DNA of 64,000 bases from Silurus meridionalis (lineage: Eukaryota > Chordata > Actinopteri > Siluriformes > Siluridae), in assembly GCF_014805685.1 (NCBI RefSeq), contig NC_060892.1, positions 11,786,990 to 11,850,989 of the forward strand. Direction: 5' to 3'. Below the pieces are notes generated by a model. It did no database searches. It was given only the letters and a program-made list of their open reading frames with translations, and was not told the origin of the DNA. The first letter of the stretch is position 1; each line of letters starts with the position of its first letter. The translations under genes and the position numbers were made by a program. Positions 27,201-31,258 of the stretch are shown piece after piece.

Positions 27201-30200
27201 TAGATGAGATGTTTCTATTGACTATAATCATACAAGAATGAATATAAACTGTGGATTTGAAGTAAAGCTTCTTTGAAAGATTGGGATTACAATAGAGTGG
27301 CTCAGATTACCATTCTGAGAATATAGTAAAAGGCTTAATATTTCACTTTATGTTGGTTTTTAATCAAACTTCTTTTCAGTATGTATGTTGTTGGTTTACG
27401 TATCATGATGTAAGGTCAGCTATATAATTATGCAGCTGTGGAACAACTCCTCTTCCTTGTATGGCTCACGCCCCTCTTGGTTTTCTTATAACTGTATATT
27501 GTGTTTGTATTGCAGGCTGCACAGGTGGTGCTGATCTCCCTATTCGAACTAAACACACCAGAGTTCACTATGCTGCTGGGAGCGCTGCCTAAAACCTTCC
27601 AGGACGGCGCCACCAAACTCCTGCATAATCACCTAAAGAACTCCAGCAATACTGCAGCCACGGTACACCAATATTCTCACCTACTCTTAAGTGCTATAAA
27701 AAATGGAATTAAAACATTCACAGTACTTGATACTGAAACTAATTATAGAAGAACGTGCAGAATACATAGAATTTAAAACCATTTACAGATTTATGGACTT
27801 CTAAAAACAAATATACAACTTGTTGTTCACACACATTCCATTTCTCTATTTTCTTTACATTCAAGAGTTCACCGAGCAACACAGTGAGCCGCACACATCC
27901 AAGACTCTCTGGTTCCCGCACCAGCCCCTTGACGTCTCCTACGAACTGCTCTCATGGAGGACTCTCACCCAGGTACTACCACTCTGTTTAAAAAGCCCTA
28001 CAGAACATTGTGAAAGTATGTTGGCAAGACCACTTTTGTGGCTTTTTACCAAAGATGAGTCACACAGCTTCTATCTAAAATCTATAAATTCTCCAACAGT
28101 TTGCATGCATTTTTATGTAGCTAAGCCCCTGTGCTACACATGCTACAGATTCCCATTTCATTTACAGAGAATTAAGAGGTTATGCACTGTAGGAACCTAT
28201 AGTGCCTTGAACAAGTATTTACCCTCTTGAGCTTTTCTATATTTTGTAGTGTTACAACCTGGTATAAAAAGGACCGGGACTGTATGTCTTTACATCTGTT
28301 AAAAATGGAAAGAATATGGCAACTCTGATGTTAGTGAGCTGATTGTAGCCAACTTGAGGAGTGAACTAGTCAAAGAAGCATCCAAGTGGCCAGTGATGAC
28401 TGTTCACATGATGCTACCACCAGTGTGCTTCTCTATACAGATGACATTATCAGAATAATGGGTTTCCACACGCTAGAGAATCACATCCCCTAATGCCTAT
28501 ATTATGGCTAATTATTTTGTAGACATTAAAGTCTACATGAGTCTATTTTAGTTCCAGGTTTTAACAAAAATTGTTGGAAAAGTTTAAGTCGGCAAATGTT
28601 TATGCCTCTGTACATGATTAAAAAAATCCAATATCTGCTGCTGTTAAAGAGTACTACTCCTGTTATACTAACCAGCAAGTTGACCTTCTAACACGCAAGC
28701 CTGTTTTCCTCTGCTTTTCCTTCCCTTTCTTGTCTTTCTCTTTGTTTTTCGTTCTCCCTGCATCATCCCTTGTTCCTGACTCAGTCGTATATGGGGCTGG
28801 AGTTCGAACGGTCTATCTAAGGCCCCGTGTCCCTTCACCCCCCCTCCCTCTGGCCCTGGCACCCCCCCTCTCCGCCCTGGGCGCCAGGCCCCCTCGCCCA
28901 GGTAACGGTCTTCCACTTGGGGGTCACAGTGTGGGGTCAAAGGTCATGGGGTGTCACGTTGCCATTAAGAAACAGGCTGGTGTTCATTACCTTTTAGCTT
29001 GCATTGCATTTATTACGAGTTCTTTTATGAGGAATGTTTTAAAATGACTAGTAGGTGTCCTAACCTTTTTGGTTTTCTTCACATCTCATTCTTCACATTA
29101 TGGTTCTCTAAATATCAAATCAGTCCCCATCACTCTACACTGGTTGCCTGACTATTTCAAATCTATCCGCTTTACTCCTTTTATTTGTGTTTCTGTTTTT
29201 CTGTCATTCTGCTTTATTCTGCATCGATGGCTTCCTTCAGGGAGCTGTTGACAAGATTACCAAACCACATAAAACAAAATTTTCAGCATGTTGTCTAATG
29301 TTCAAAGAGCCTGTCCACAAGGGGATTCCACAATGTGAGCTAAATCTATTCAGACAGTCTCACATGCACATGGTTTCATTAAACTGCACATTTCTAGTCA
29401 CACTTAATTAGTCTGATAGAGCTGACAGACATTGCTAAAACTATATACAGCATTGAGATATTTACAATTTTGAATGAGAATGTTGTTTAAATACATATGT
29501 TAAGAAATAGTTACTGAAAAAGTTGTTTATTGTTTTAAGTTTAATGTTACTTTTACATCCTTAAAGCATCACATTGTCTTGTTTTTTATTTGTGACTAGT
29601 AGATATCATTTATAGTCGAACTTAATAGTAAAGTTGGCTTTGAGATACAATAGAAAACAGGAAAAACATTCAGTATACATTAAATCTTTCCACACTACTG
29701 TTTAGCAAGCTCAGTGTAATCTTTTTAGTCTTATAGATTTGAGAGACTCGCAGCTGCTCGTTTTTTATGGCTGAACATGATGCCTTATTTATGCTTAAGG
29801 GATTTACATTGACATGAAGATATATACGTGTTTAAACTGGTGTAACTACAGTACTGTTACGTTTCAGGTTATCCTGTTGTCATTCCGTATGTTTTAGGCT
29901 TAAACCAGCATTAAAACAATGTCCCAGCATAGTATATTCTTTGGAGTAGGATAGTCTGGATTATTCTCAGATGATTCTTAATGATTATAACACATGGTAT
30001 TAAAAAGTCTGACAGGAGCTTAAACATTGTGTGTGGGGGTGGTTGTGGGTCCGAGGGGTTTCAGGATTCTTTTATTTGCTTTACTTTGCTAATTGTTACT
30101 TTAAATTAAAGTAAAATTGGTTATGGTGTGTGTGTGTGTGTGTGTCTGTGTGTTATGTGTGCAGCATGCTGGAATACGACACAGAGAACATGAACTCAGA

Positions 30201-31171
30201 GGAGATCTACAGCTCTCTGAGAGGAGTCACTGAAGCCATTCAGAGCTTTAGCTTCCGCAGCCAGGAGGACAGCTATGAGCCAATCAAACGTGACACCAAG
30301 AAAGATGATGCTGTGAGTTTGACTTCACTCTGAAGGGAACAAATTTGGCTTAATTCTTTATTGGCAATTCACACAACATTTTATCTCTCCAGATGTGCTT
30401 CGATTACAACATTAATTTCCCTAAATAATTTTAAGAAAAAACATCTTACTGTTGTTGACTCTTGACCTTGACATCACTGTCAATATATTATAAATAAATG
30501 CAGTGCAGGGAATTTTATTCTCATTGCATATCCAAGCTTAAGAGAGTTAATGGGCTCAACAGTGGCCAGAGCTTGACCTTACGATCACTACCCCAAAACC
30601 TTAACTACTGAGCTAGCTCTCATGCAGGGCACATTCTTTGGATTGGAACGAAATATTTTTTAACCAAAAATTTTAAGATATAAAAATCAATTAAAAAATG
30701 GAGGGGATGTGAAGGCTGAGTGCTTTTGACTTAAGTGCCCATATTTGCAATTCAACTGAATTTCAGGTCTGAAACCAATTTTTTTCTGGTAGTTTCCAAC
30801 ATCCATACATGTACAAATTAAGTGCCATCTTTTCTGTTTAATAACATCTATGAAACTAATATAATATAAAAAATAGATTACTATCAAAAGGTTACCATGT
30901 GTCTTTTTTTGTGTTATACACAGAGTGCAGTAGCATCCTCAGCTGCAGACACCCGGCTATGTACAGACGTGGTGGAGGGAGGCCGAATGGCTCTCGATAA
31001 CAAGACCTCTTTACTGAACACACCATCTCCTCGCTCATTCCTGGGGCCAAGGACACGCGAGTACAACCCCTACAACTACACCGACTCCACCAGCACTTAT
31101 GATAAAGCTGCTTTGAAGGAGGCAGTGTTTGACGATGATGCGGAACAGCTCCGTGATGGTAATGCCTTTTT

Positions 31172-31258
<87 letters not shown>

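Noticed and set aside
28668..28940. Minus-strand open frame of 90 codons, Gly/Arg-rich
   Set aside because: It is the antisense of the Pro-rich clasp1 cassette exon at 28,785-28,901; the + strand has the homologous reading frame and splice sites.
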